Positions 8,646-17,157 of a stretch of 47,255 nt of DNA are shown piece after piece. The stretch comes from Phycisphaeraceae bacterium. Its GTDB lineage: Bacteria > Planctomycetota > Phycisphaerae > Phycisphaerales > Phycisphaeraceae. A model generated the notes under the pieces. The model did not search any database. It saw nothing but the letters and a program-made list of their open reading frames with translations, and was not told where the DNA came from. The stretch lies in contig JANQSF010000133.1 of NCBI GenBank assembly GCA_028284155.1, forward strand, positions 1-47,255. The letters run 5' to 3'. The translations under genes were made by a program, and so were the position numbers. Within the stretch, counting starts at the first letter, position 1, and each line of letters opens with the position of its first letter.

Positions 8646-10163
8646 ATGAAATGCTCCATGACGACCGCGCTGCTGGCACTCCTGGCCTGCCTGACTGTCG
8701 TATCACCGGCCACACAAGTGGTCGCGCAGGCCAAAGATCGCCCGAACATCATTTTCCTCTTCACTGACGATCAAAACGACCTGTCCGTCGGCTGTTATGG
8801 CAACGACCAGGTGCAGACGCCGAATATGGACAAACTCGGGGCCGAGGGGATCATCTTCACGAACCACTACAACACGACCGCGATCTGCATGGCCAGCCGG
8901 GCGACGGTCATGACCGGGCAGTACGAATATCGCGTGGGCTGCAACTTCTCGCACGGGCCGATGTACGCGTCGTCGTGGGCGCGTTCGTACCCGATGCTGT
9001 TGCGGAAGGCGGGTTACTTCACCGGCTTCGCGGGCAAGTTCGGGTTTAACATCGTCGACAAGCCCGGGGCGAAAGGCGCGGGCAGGGGCGGCGGCGGAAC
9101 CTTGGCCCACGAGAAAGGCGAAGCCTACTTCGACGTCTGGGCCGGCGGGCAGGGGCAGACGTCGTACGAAACGGACGGCAAAAACAATCACCAGCGCATC
9201 AAGCAGTACGCGGACAGATACCCACACGTGACGCGCGCCTACGGAGCGTTCGCGGGCGACTTCTTCAAGCAGGCCAAGGCCAGCGGCAAACCGTTCTGCC
9301 TATCGATCAGTTTCAAGTCGCCGCACCTGCCATTTACGCCCGACCCGGCGTTCGACCATGTCTACGCGAACAAGACGTACCGCAAGCCGGCCAACTACGG
9401 CGTCAAGCATGCCGCGCATCTTGCACCCCAAAGCAGAACAGGTCGCCAATACAAGAGCTACCGATTCTGGGTCGACGACTATCAGAAGAGCATCCGCGGT
9501 TACAACCAACTCATCCACGGTGTCGACGTGGCGCTGGGCATGATCCGCAAGGCATTGGCTGAACAGGGCCTGTCTGACAACACGGTCATCATCTTCACGT
9601 CGGACAACGGCTATAGCTGCGGCGCGCACGGCTTCGGCGGCAAGGTGTTGCCGTACGAAGAGGCGTCGCGTTCGCCGCTGATCATCTACGACCCACGACA
9701 ACCGGCGTCGCAGCGCGGCCAGCGTCGCGACGCGGTGACCGGCAACATCGACATGGCCCCGACCATCTTCGACCTGGCCGGCCTCGACGTGCCCCAACAC
9801 ATGGACGGCAAGAGCCTCCTGCCGCTCATCCGCGAACCGAAGCGTTGGCCGCGTGAGTCGATCGCGCTCATGAACATGTGGGGCAACGCCGGCATCCACA
9901 CCTTCGCCGTGGTCACCCGCGATTGGAAGTACATCTATTGGCCATACACGAATGACCAGATGCAGCCGACGGAAGAGCTGTTTCACGTCGCCAACGATCG
10001 GATGGAGTCGAAGAACCTGTCGACCGTCGCCGCACACGCCGACGACCTGAAACGCATGCGGGCCGTTTACGACGAGCACCACACGCACATGCGTCATTAC
10101 GTGACCAAGTTCAACAAGTACACGCTGTTTGTGCCGCTGTTCGACCGGCAGCGCAAGAAGTGA
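8646..10163 (+). CDS. Secreted sulfatase (S1 family)
   Basis: Hydrolyses sulfate esters, probably on polysaccharide or glycosaminoglycan, outside the cytoplasm. It is 505 residues from the ATG at 8646, with a signal peptide (MKCSMTTALLALLACL... to VVAQA). The metal-binding start of the fold is RPNIIFLFTDDQND. The formylglycine site is CMASR with Cys81, matching CxAxR, then TVMTGQ. Later blocks DNTVIIFTSDNGY and GGKVLPYEEASRSPLIIYDP complete the family. A sulfatase-maturating enzyme is required and is not in this window. An in-frame ATG at 8607 would add a non-signal tail and is less likely. Confidence 0.92.
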   Translation: MKCSMTTALLALLACLTVVSPATQVVAQAKDRPNIIFLFTDDQNDLSVGCYGNDQVQTPNMDKLGAEGIIFTNHYNTTAICMASRATVMTGQYEYRVGCNFSHGPMYASSWARSYPMLLRKAGYFTGFAGKFGFNIVDKPGAKGAGRGGGGTLAHEKGEAYFDVWAGGQGQTSYETDGKNNHQRIKQYADRYPHVTRAYGAFAGDFFKQAKASGKPFCLSISFKSPHLPFTPDPAFDHVYANKTYRKPANYGVKHAAHLAPQSRTGRQYKSYRFWVDDYQKSIRGYNQLIHGVDVALGMIRKALAEQGLSDNTVIIFTSDNGYSCGAHGFGGKVLPYEEASRSPLIIYDPRQPASQRGQRRDAVTGNIDMAPTIFDLAGLDVPQHMDGKSLLPLIREPKRWPRESIALMNMWGNAGIHTFAVVTRDWKYIYWPYTNDQMQPTEELFHVANDRMESKNLSTVAAHADDLKRMRAVYDEHHTHMRHYVTKFNKYTLFVPLFDRQRKK

Positions 10164-10202
10164 GTCGCGTCGAGACGATTGCATTGGGTCGATCGTGAGT
10201 AT

Positions 10203-10568
10203 CTACTCAACCGTGATCGAATACTCCCGCCGACCCTTTTGGCCCTGCGTGTTCGTGCCGTGGGCTGATGCTTTGACCGTGAATGTCGACCTGCCCGACG
10301 ACCGCGGCGTGCCTGTGATGACCGCCTCCTGGCCGCGCTTCTCGTCATAAAGCAAGACCAGGCCGGCCGGCAACTCGCCGGACTCGACGACGATCTCGAA
10401 GACGGGTGTCCGCGCATCCGAGACGTTGATGATCGCGGTGTAAGGCTCGCCCACTTGCGCCGCGGGCAGGTCGGCCGGCTCGAACTTCAGCGGGCCTGCA
10501 CACCCATACAACATGCAGAGGAATCCGACGCACAGCGAGGTACTCTGCATGCTCGATCTTTGGGACAT
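10203..10568 (-). CDS. Small lipoprotein with a putative Ig-like (He_PIG type) domain
   Basis: A 121-residue protein. A signal sequence ends in the lipobox-like LYGC, about residues 20-23. The rest reads as one Ig-like domain of the putative-Ig type: QVGEPYTAIINVSD, then GELPAGLVLLYDE, ITGTPRSSGRSTFTVKASA and YSITVE, which is the usual order in that family. It has no catalytic motif; a binding or structural role on the membrane is possible. It is the downstream neighbour of the Nramp-like gene on the same strand, 107 bases apart. Confidence 0.75.
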   Translation of the reverse strand: MSQRSSMQSTSLCVGFLCMLYGCAGPLKFEPADLPAAQVGEPYTAIINVSDARTPVFEIVVESGELPAGLVLLYDEKRGQEAVITGTPRSSGRSTFTVKASAHGTNTQGQKGRREYSITVE

Positions 10569-10675
10569 ACGACTCTCCTGCGATGGCGGCGAAGGCGCGA
10601 CTGCGCGGCTGATCTTCAGGTGAATAGTTCAAATGACTCAGCAGCATCCTTGTTGGAGCCATCTCCGGAATCAAC

Positions 10676-12208
10676 TCAAGCGTCGAACAGCCGCCCCACT
10701 TCCCACACGATGCACGCCACCGCAAAGCCGACGTAAACCACAGTCGCGATCACCATCATGGTCACGCAGACCGGACCCGGCCGGGCGAGCTTGGGCAGGT
10801 GACGCAGATTGATCCACAGCGTCAGCGGCACGTAAACCGCCATCGCGAACCCGCCCATGTAGGCGGCGTTGAACAAGAAGCCCAGTTCGCTGACGCCCAA
10901 CTTCTCCATAACCAGCGTGATGCCGCAGCCGACGACCATCCACGAGCCGGCCACCAACAAATACCACCAGCTCACGTCGCGCATCTGCGCCGACTTGAAG
11001 TTGGTGTAGACGATGTCGGCGATCGAACGCGACACGCCATCGACAATCGTCAGTTGCGTGCTGAACAGCGTCGCGACGCCGACGAGCAGGAAGATCGTCC
11101 GACCCGTCTCGCCCCACTGCTTCGCGAGGATCGTCGCCTCGTCCCAGATCAACGTCCCCTTTTCGGGCACGACGCCGGCCGGGTGAAGCACGGCCAACGC
11201 GCCGAAGATGAACAGCAACATCGTGATGCAGTTCAGGCCGAAGAAGAACGTCGCCTGGTCGGCCATGATGTACCGCCACCACGCGCGGAAGCGTTTCTTG
11301 TTCTCCGGCGTGTCGTCGAACGTGTAGCCCGTGGCCGGCGCTTTCTCGACCCGCTTGCGCAGCGGGTTTTGCATTTCCGGGATGCGCGCCCCCATGCCGA
11401 TGTGCTTGTCGCGCAGATAAAAGGTGTAGAACAGATTGGCCGTGCCGCCCGCGCCGGCGAACACGATGGCGATGAACAACGCCTTGACGTCCATCCCCTC
11501 CGAGATGTGACCGACGTTGATCAGCCCGCTGCCCAGGTCGGCCCAGTGATCGGCCGTACCGACCGCCACGGCCACGACGATCAGCCCAAGCGTGATGAGC
11601 AGCACCAAGACTTCGACCGTCCGCTCGACAGACTTATAAAACACCTTCGGCCCGAACAGCACGAGCGCAACCGCCGCGAAGGTCAAAATCGTCCAGAACG
11701 TGTCCATCCCAAGGAAGTCGTCAGCCACCCACTTCCCATCGACCTGCGTCTGATGCCAGCGCGGCTCAAACAGCAACGCCTTGAGCGCCAACCCCGACGC
11801 CCGGCCCCAACCCGGCGCGAGCCAGCCGAGCACGTTGAACAGGATGAACAAGGGGCCGAACCACCGCCACACCCGGCTGAACCCGGTGTAGACCGTCTCG
11901 CCCGTCGCGATCGTCCATCGGCCGATCTCGAAATTGATCCACATCTGCAGGAACACGCCCGCCACCGCCGCCCACACCATGGCCGACCCGTACTGCGCGG
12001 TGATGCGCGGCCAGATGATGATCTCCCCAGCTCCGATCGACAGCCCGACCAGGATCGCGCCCGGCCCGGCCATCCGCCAGAACGACATCGCCTTCTCCGG
12101 CAGGTCGGCGTGTTGCAGCGGTGGGAGTCGGCGGAGCATCGCCCGAAGATTGTAAAGGTTGCGGGCCGTCGGTGCACCGGATTCGCTCGCAGTAGCAAAC
12201 AGCCCCAT
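10676..12208 (-). CDS. Nramp-like divalent metal (or related) transporter
   Basis: A polytopic inner-membrane protein of up to 510 residues with about 11-12 hydrophobic segments. The first segment, GPGAILVGLSIGAGEIIIWP, corresponds to the Nramp TM1 region, where E. coli-type proteins carry a DPGN metal site; here GAGE replaces it, so metal specificity may differ and the true substrate is uncertain. A large loop around residues 260-310 holds charged sequence. The start is unclear: 12208 gives 23 residues before MLRRLPPL, while 12139 gives a more compact N-terminus; neither has a strong ribosome-binding site. It follows the XylR-type gene on the same strand after a gap of 412 bases. Confidence 0.75.
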   Translation of the reverse strand: MGLFATASESGAPTARNLYNLRAMLRRLPPLQHADLPEKAMSFWRMAGPGAILVGLSIGAGEIIIWPRITAQYGSAMVWAAVAGVFLQMWINFEIGRWTIATGETVYTGFSRVWRWFGPLFILFNVLGWLAPGWGRASGLALKALLFEPRWHQTQVDGKWVADDFLGMDTFWTILTFAAVALVLFGPKVFYKSVERTVEVLVLLITLGLIVVAVAVGTADHWADLGSGLINVGHISEGMDVKALFIAIVFAGAGGTANLFYTFYLRDKHIGMGARIPEMQNPLRKRVEKAPATGYTFDDTPENKKRFRAWWRYIMADQATFFFGLNCITMLLFIFGALAVLHPAGVVPEKGTLIWDEATILAKQWGETGRTIFLLVGVATLFSTQLTIVDGVSRSIADIVYTNFKSAQMRDVSWWYLLVAGSWMVVGCGITLVMEKLGVSELGFLFNAAYMGGFAMAVYVPLTLWINLRHLPKLARPGPVCVTMMVIATVVYVGFAVACIVWEVGRLFDA

Positions 12209-12620
12209 CCGCCCACACGACCTGTCAGCCGCATGTTCGGCCGCCCTAACTTCAACTTCGGTCTATTCGACCCCACTGTGGCTCGGCCAGCTACCAGAGC
12301 GTGCACGGGGCTCTGAACACTCTGGTTCGTCAAGTGAACCTTCGCGGCTGACGCGCAAACGAATCAGCCATCGCACGCAAGTGCTGGACCCACCAGATCG
12401 TTCCGACACCGTGAACGACTACCGACACTCAAGTAAGAAGAACGCCGACCATAAGGCATTCGAGTATTGACGATTCGGAAGTAGTAACGGCTTTCGATGC
12501 GCCTGCGCGTGCAGATTGACTCCAGCATCGATTGACGACTTGGCATCATACTCTCGCGCGGTAGAAGCTTGCGCAGGAGTTCGATTCATGTCGAAAGTGA
12601 AACCGCGCCACTCATGGTCT
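12209..12620. other. Intergenic region upstream of the transporter gene
   Basis: About 410 bases between two minus-strand genes with no credible coding frame. A 7-base inverted repeat, ACCAGAG at 12293-12299 with CTCTGGT at 12320-12326, could be a hairpin or operator. Otherwise I see nothing in it. Confidence 0.35.
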
Positions 12621-13793
12621 TCAAGTGACATGGCTCTGGTATTGGACTCGGTATTGACGGGGCGTCGTCCCCGCCTCTTCACGGAATGCTCGGATGAAGC
12701 CACTCGTGCTGTCGAATCCGCAGCGCAGACCGACGGTGACGATCTGCAGGTCGGTGGTGGTCAGCAAGTGCATCGCGAGTTTTGTTCTGGCTCTTCTGAT
12801 TTCATCGGCGCACGTGTGTCCCAGCGCGTCGAGAAAACGTTTGTCGAGTGTGCGTCGTGTGATCGGCAAGAGGTCTGCGATGTCCTGTGCGTTGATTCCC
12901 TCACCGCACCTGGCGCGGATTTCGTGAACGGCCTGACGGACGAGCGTGTCGTCGATGGCCAGGAAATCGGACGAGCGGCGAACGACCAGCGGCCCTGGCG
13001 GGATCGTTACGTGGTCTGATGGGCTAGCTTGGCCGAGCATGAGTCGGTGCAACAACGCGGCCGACTCTCGGCCGATCCGTTCCGCTTGTTGTTCAATGGA
13101 CGAAATCGGCGGGTGCGTTGTTTCGCAGATCAGCCGATAGTTGTTGACACCGACGATCGATACCTCGTCAGGTACGCTCTTGTGAGCTCGATGACATGAC
13201 TGGATGACCTCATGAGCAAAGTCATCGTGCGTCACACAGATACCCACCGGCCCGGACAAGTCTCGGATGCGTGCGGTCAACCGGTCGTGTCCGCGGATCG
13301 CGAACAAGCCGAACGGCCGTCGCTGATTGCGGGGCGCAAGCTTGACGTCGACTTCGTCGCAATCGAAGCCGGCGCGTTCTACCGTCTCGCGGAAACCGGT
13401 TAAGCGCATGCGGTCGTGATACCAATCGAAATGGCCGACGCACGCGAAACGGCGCAGCCCTTGTTCGAGCAGGTGCTCAGCCACGGCTTGACCGATGGCT
13501 CGGTTGTCGCTCAAGACGGCGGACAAGCCAGAGTCCGGTGAGAGGTGGCCGGACACAGACACGGCTGGGAGCGACCGTCGGGACAGGTGCTTCGCGCGGT
13601 CGGCCGTCTCCGCGGTGGCGATCACCCCGTCGCCCCGCCAACGCTGAAGCGACTCCCATGGCAGGAACGGCATCGCCGCTTCCTTAAAGACGACTACATC
13701 CGGGTGCAAGGTGACGTATTCCAGAACGCCGCGGATGATGCCCATTTGCAGGTCGGAGATGGGCGGGATCGAAATCGCTATCGAAAACGGCAC
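12621..13793 (-). CDS. XylR-type transcriptional regulator (sugar-binding fold plus AraC HTH)
   Basis: A 390-residue protein. Residues 1-270 form a LacI/periplasmic-binding-like sensor (LQMGIIRGVLEYVTLHP, RGDGVIATAET, VSIVGVNNYRLICETTHPPISSI). Residues 285-390 form an AraC-type DNA-binding domain with two helix-turn-helices (LPITRRTLDKRFLDALG and VGLRCGFDSTSGFIRAFREEAGTTPRQYR). The architecture is that of XylR-like sugar regulators. It starts with GTG at 13793, preceded by AAAGG with an 8-base spacer. It is divergent from the operon at 14000-28618, so it probably senses a sugar released by that operon, perhaps sialic acid or an amino sugar; that link is by position only. Confidence 0.88.
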   Translation of the reverse strand: MPFSIAISIPPISDLQMGIIRGVLEYVTLHPDVVVFKEAAMPFLPWESLQRWRGDGVIATAETADRAKHLSRRSLPAVSVSGHLSPDSGLSAVLSDNRAIGQAVAEHLLEQGLRRFACVGHFDWYHDRMRLTGFRETVERAGFDCDEVDVKLAPRNQRRPFGLFAIRGHDRLTARIRDLSGPVGICVTHDDFAHEVIQSCHRAHKSVPDEVSIVGVNNYRLICETTHPPISSIEQQAERIGRESAALLHRLMLGQASPSDHVTIPPGPLVVRRSSDFLAIDDTLVRQAVHEIRARCGEGINAQDIADLLPITRRTLDKRFLDALGHTCADEIRRARTKLAMHLLTTTDLQIVTVGLRCGFDSTSGFIRAFREEAGTTPRQYRVQYQSHVT

Positions 13794-13999
13794 GCACCAA
13801 ACCTTTGCGGGAACTCACGGCCAACCCCTGCCAAGCATAGCCGCAAGCCATTCCAAATGCGCACATATTTTAGACAAATTATGGTAGAGTTGACTCAATG
13901 GCTTGATAGTATTGACCCGTGATTCGTTGAATATGTCCACGACCCCACGGGCCCGTCCGTCCGCCATTCGAGTCACGACAATGCCGAAGGAGAGACAAA
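13794..13999. promoter_or_regulatory. Divergent control region of the regulator and the sialic-acid operon
   Basis: About 200 bases between head-to-head genes. The stretch 13861-13915 is the most AT-rich of the area and holds the 9-base palindrome TTGACTCAA at 13890-13898 with TTGATAGT and TTGACC following, which are plausible operator or -35 elements. I could not pair them with a convincing -10. AAGGAGA at 13987-13993 is the ribosome-binding site for the gene at 14000. Confidence 0.45.
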
Positions 14000-15547
14000 A
14001 TGACACCGAGCCGTGACATGCGAAAACCGATCAGACGACACATCACCCGATCGCTGTTGATGGTGGCGATTGTGTTCAGCCTCGCGACTCACGTCGCGGT
14101 CGAAGCCGTAACCAACCCGGTGACGACCGATCTTTACGCCTGGTACGACGCCGGCTTCGACGTGAACAACGGCACAGCCGGCACGGGCGACACGATCACG
14201 CTCTGGGGCGATCAGTCGGGCAACGGCCGACCTCTCGACCGCGTGGTCAACGCCGGCTCGACATTCGTAGGCAACGCGCTGAACGGGCTGCCGGTCGCGC
14301 GTTACACCAACGGAGCGAACTGGTCGGCCTCATCCGACTTCGGTAACGTCAGTCAGCCGAACACGGTCTTCATCGTCGGCTCGGTCAACGTGGCCACCAA
14401 CGGCTACCTGTTCGACTCGTCATCGGGCGCAGGTCGAAATGCGCTGCTGGCGGGGCAGAGCAGCAACCCGAATGACTACCAAGCATTCGCCGGCTCGGTG
14501 CTGACAGGTGGTCCGATCGGTTTGAACAACACACAGGTGCACGCCGTGACGTTCGACGGCGCGTCGAGCACGTACCACATCGACGGCCAAGAGGTCGCGG
14601 CCGGCGACGCCGGTTCGCAGTCGCTGGCGGGTTTCATTGTTGGCGCGCGGTTCAGCGGTGGGAGCAGGCTCAACGGCGATGTCGCCGAGGTGCTCGTGTA
14701 TAATGCCGCGCTGTCCGCCAACGACCGCGCGGCCGTCGAGAACTACCTGAGCAAGAAGTACGACCTGCCGACCGATCCGGTGTTCGACGACGTCTACGCG
14801 TGGTACAAAGGCAACACCGGCGTCCAGAGCGGCGGCCTCCCCGCCGCCGACGGCGACCCGGTCGACTTGTGGCGTGACGTCTCGGGCAACAACCGGCACC
14901 TCGACCGCGTCAGCGGCCCGGGCAATCCGATCTTCAACACGTCCGACCCACTCAACGGCAATCCGACCGTTCAGTTCAACAATGACGCGATCATCTGGGA
15001 CGCCAGCGGTTCCGGCGACTTCGGCACGCTGTCTCAACCGAACACGATCATCGTCGTTGGAAAGGTCGAATCGCTTGCGGGCGACTACCTGTTCGACTCA
15101 TCGTCGGGTGCCGGCCGAAACGCTCTGTTTGCTGGGCAATCGAGCAACCTGGATGACTGGCAGGCGTTCGCCGGTTCGGTGTTGGAAGGCCCACCCATTA
15201 CGCTTGACGAATTCCAGATTCACCAAGTGGTCTTTGATGGCACCGACTCTCGGTACTTCCTCAATCGGCTGCTCGCAGCCGAGGGAGACGTTGGCTCGCA
15301 GTCGCTGGCCGGCCTGGTGCTGGGGGGACGATTCAGCGTCTCGCAACTGCTCGATGGCGAGATCGCCGAAGTGTTGGTATTCGACCGAGCGCTGGGCGAC
15401 GATGAATTAGCCGAGGCGCGCGACTACCTCCGCGCCAAGTACGCGATCGACCCCGTGCCCGAGCCGGTGACCGGTTCGTTAATCATTGTCGCGTCGGCCG
15501 CGTTGATTGGCCGGCGGCGGCGAGTACGCCCTCGCGACCGGGCGTAA
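14000..15547 (+). CDS. Exported PEP-CTERM protein with two tandem LamG-like domains
   Basis: A 515-residue protein with a signal segment at about residues 12-36. Two homologous domains of about 210 residues follow (roughly 40-255 and 258-475). Each starts with YAWY...GDxxxLWxDxSGNxRxLDRV and shares YLFDSSSGAGRNAL.AGQSSN, QAFAGSVL, GSQSLAG and AEVLV, typical of LamG/concanavalin-like carbohydrate-binding folds. The C-terminus VPEPVTGSLIIVASAALIGRRRR is a PEP-CTERM sorting tail, so an exosortase (not seen here) should process it. It is the first gene of the operon. A role in binding glycan at the cell surface is inferred. Confidence 0.88.
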   Translation: MTPSRDMRKPIRRHITRSLLMVAIVFSLATHVAVEAVTNPVTTDLYAWYDAGFDVNNGTAGTGDTITLWGDQSGNGRPLDRVVNAGSTFVGNALNGLPVARYTNGANWSASSDFGNVSQPNTVFIVGSVNVATNGYLFDSSSGAGRNALLAGQSSNPNDYQAFAGSVLTGGPIGLNNTQVHAVTFDGASSTYHIDGQEVAAGDAGSQSLAGFIVGARFSGGSRLNGDVAEVLVYNAALSANDRAAVENYLSKKYDLPTDPVFDDVYAWYKGNTGVQSGGLPAADGDPVDLWRDVSGNNRHLDRVSGPGNPIFNTSDPLNGNPTVQFNNDAIIWDASGSGDFGTLSQPNTIIVVGKVESLAGDYLFDSSSGAGRNALFAGQSSNLDDWQAFAGSVLEGPPITLDEFQIHQVVFDGTDSRYFLNRLLAAEGDVGSQSLAGLVLGGRFSVSQLLDGEIAEVLVFDRALGDDELAEARDYLRAKYAIDPVPEPVTGSLIIVASAALIGRRRRVRPRDRA

Positions 15548-15563
15548 TGGTCACGACCTGGGA

Positions 15564-16292
15564 ATGCCGGACCTAACCATGCCACGCCGCAACGCGTTTA
15601 CACTCATCGAACTGCTCGTCGTGGTGTCATTGATTGTGCTGCTGATCGCGATGCTGCTGCCAGCGCTTGGCAGGACGCGGGTCGCTGCATGGCGGGTCGC
15701 CTGCCTGAGCAACCTGCACCAGGTCGGCGGCGCATCGACGGCCTACCTCGCCGACAACGACCGCAAGTACCCGGACAAGAACGGCACGATGTACAGTTGG
15801 CTGGGGCGGAACGGTAATGTCTACCTAACCACGCTCGGCGCGGACAAGCGCGCATTCAATGCCTATCTCGGCAACTTTGACGAAGACGACGACGTTACGG
15901 TTGCCCGCTGCCCGACCGACACGGGTGCCGAATGGGGCCCGGGTGGGGTCAGTTCGTACGACGCGCAGGGCTCTTCGTATGGCGCGAACACACACCACGG
16001 CCTGCGCAGCATGGTCGCCGGTCCGGGAGCGGTTGGTTCGACCCAGCGCGGCATCCGCGTCAAGACGATCAAGTCGCTAGACCGCATGGTGGTCATGGGC
16101 GACAACCCGGTATTCGCATCGGCGTGGTGGAGCGCCGGCCAGTGGGCCAGCCAGGCAAAGATCCCCGGCTTCTTCTGGCACGGCGAAGACTATTCTTGGA
16201 ACCTCGTCTTCGCCGACGCTCACGCCCGCAGCACGATCGTGCCCAGCACTGTACTGGTCGGTGACGACTACACGTTTATCCGTGACCAGTGA
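15564..16292 (+). CDS. Type IV prepilin/pseudopilin-like protein (DUF1559-like)
   Basis: A 242-residue protein starting 16 bases after the previous stop. The N-terminus MPRRNAFTLIELLVVVSLIVLLIAMLLP is a class III (type IV prepilin) signal, cleaved before FTLIE, followed by one hydrophobic helix. The C-terminus FADAHARSTIVPSTV resembles the FADGH... end of the large planctomycete pseudopilin family. A start at 15579 (MPRRN) is equally possible; neither start has a good ribosome-binding site. Such proteins are thought to be secretion-associated or surface-displayed; the exact job is unknown. Its place next to the LamG-like protein suggests the two act together at the surface. Confidence 0.8.
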   Translation: MPDLTMPRRNAFTLIELLVVVSLIVLLIAMLLPALGRTRVAAWRVACLSNLHQVGGASTAYLADNDRKYPDKNGTMYSWLGRNGNVYLTTLGADKRAFNAYLGNFDEDDDVTVARCPTDTGAEWGPGGVSSYDAQGSSYGANTHHGLRSMVAGPGAVGSTQRGIRVKTIKSLDRMVVMGDNPVFASAWWSAGQWASQAKIPGFFWHGEDYSWNLVFADAHARSTIVPSTVLVGDDYTFIRDQ

Positions 16293-16337
16293 CCGAACGA
16301 CCGCTTGACAACCCAGCGCGGCCCGACTTCCGCCGTC

Positions 16338-16353
16338 GCGCGATCGATCGCGC
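16338..16353. repeat. Perfect 16-base palindrome
   Basis: GCGCGATCGATCGCGC, a perfect palindrome in the 76-base gap between the prepilin-like gene and the PhyH gene. It could be a hairpin that separates expression of the surface proteins from the enzymes, or an operator. There is no T-run after it. Confidence 0.45.
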
Positions 16354-16368
16354 TCCGCTCAGCGCTGA

Positions 16369-17157
16369 ATGCCTTACGAAACGCCGCCAATGCCAAACGT
16401 CAACTCGATTAACAATCCGCGATCCGTGTTCGACCGGGACGGGTTTGTCGCCATCCCCGGCTTTCTCGATGTTGACGAGTTGGCTGAACTGCATCGTGAA
16501 CTCGACCGCTTCATGCGTGACGTGCTTCCAATGCTGCCGCGGGAACAGGTCTACTACGAAGACCGCGACGACTTGACCACACTCAAGCAGGTCCAGCACC
16601 TCGCTGAACACGATGCATACTTTCAGCAACTCGCCTACGAAGGCGCGCCACGCCGGCTGGCGGAGCAACTGCTGGACGAAGATGTTGTACCGCGCAACAT
16701 GCAATACTTCAACAAGCCGCCCGGTGTCGGACAACCGACACCGCCGCATCAGGATGGACACTACTTCATGCTCAAGCCCTGCCGCGCGTTGACCATGTGG
16801 TTGGCGATCGACGATGTTGACGAGATCAACGGCTGCATCCGGTATGTGCGCGGCTCACACCGCCAACCGATGCGGACGCACGGTCGAACACCGACACTCG
16901 GTTTTTCACAGGGCATCACTGACTACGGCGAACCGAACGATCTGGAACATGAAGTCGCCATCGACGCGCAGCCGGGCGACCTGCTCGCGCACCATGCGAT
17001 GACCATACATCGGGCCGACGGCAACCGTTCGACCGACCGACACCGCAGAGCGCTCGGTTTCATCTATTACGCCGTGTCGGCCAAGGAAGACACCGCGCAG
17101 CACGCGGCATACCAACGCCAACTGGCTCGTGACCTGGAAACGAGCCAAAAGATATGA
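16369..17157 (+). CDS. Phytanoyl-CoA dioxygenase (PhyH)-family Fe(II)/2-oxoglutarate oxygenase
   Basis: 262 residues of the double-stranded beta-helix type. FDRDGFVAIPGFL is the family N-terminus. The iron triad is visible: H127 and D129 in PPHQDGHYF, and H214 in MTIHRADGN, with the downstream basic RHRRALGF for 2-oxoglutarate. GCIRYVRGSHR is a further family block. The reaction type is hydroxylation or oxidative demethylation; the substrate is unknown. It overlaps the next gene (sialate O-acetylesterase) by 4 bases, so it is translationally coupled with the sialic-acid genes. A second in-frame ATG at 16390 may be the true start. No signal peptide: cytoplasmic. Confidence 0.88.
   Translation: MPYETPPMPNVNSINNPRSVFDRDGFVAIPGFLDVDELAELHRELDRFMRDVLPMLPREQVYYEDRDDLTTLKQVQHLAEHDAYFQQLAYEGAPRRLAEQLLDEDVVPRNMQYFNKPPGVGQPTPPHQDGHYFMLKPCRALTMWLAIDDVDEINGCIRYVRGSHRQPMRTHGRTPTLGFSQGITDYGEPNDLEHEVAIDAQPGDLLAHHAMTIHRADGNRSTDRHRRALGFIYYAVSAKEDTAQHAAYQRQLARDLETSQKI

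Noticed and set aside
10799..12316. 505-residue frame opposite the Nramp-like gene
   Set aside because: Arg/His/Gln/Asp-rich mirror of the membrane protein; the minus strand has clear transmembrane helices instead.
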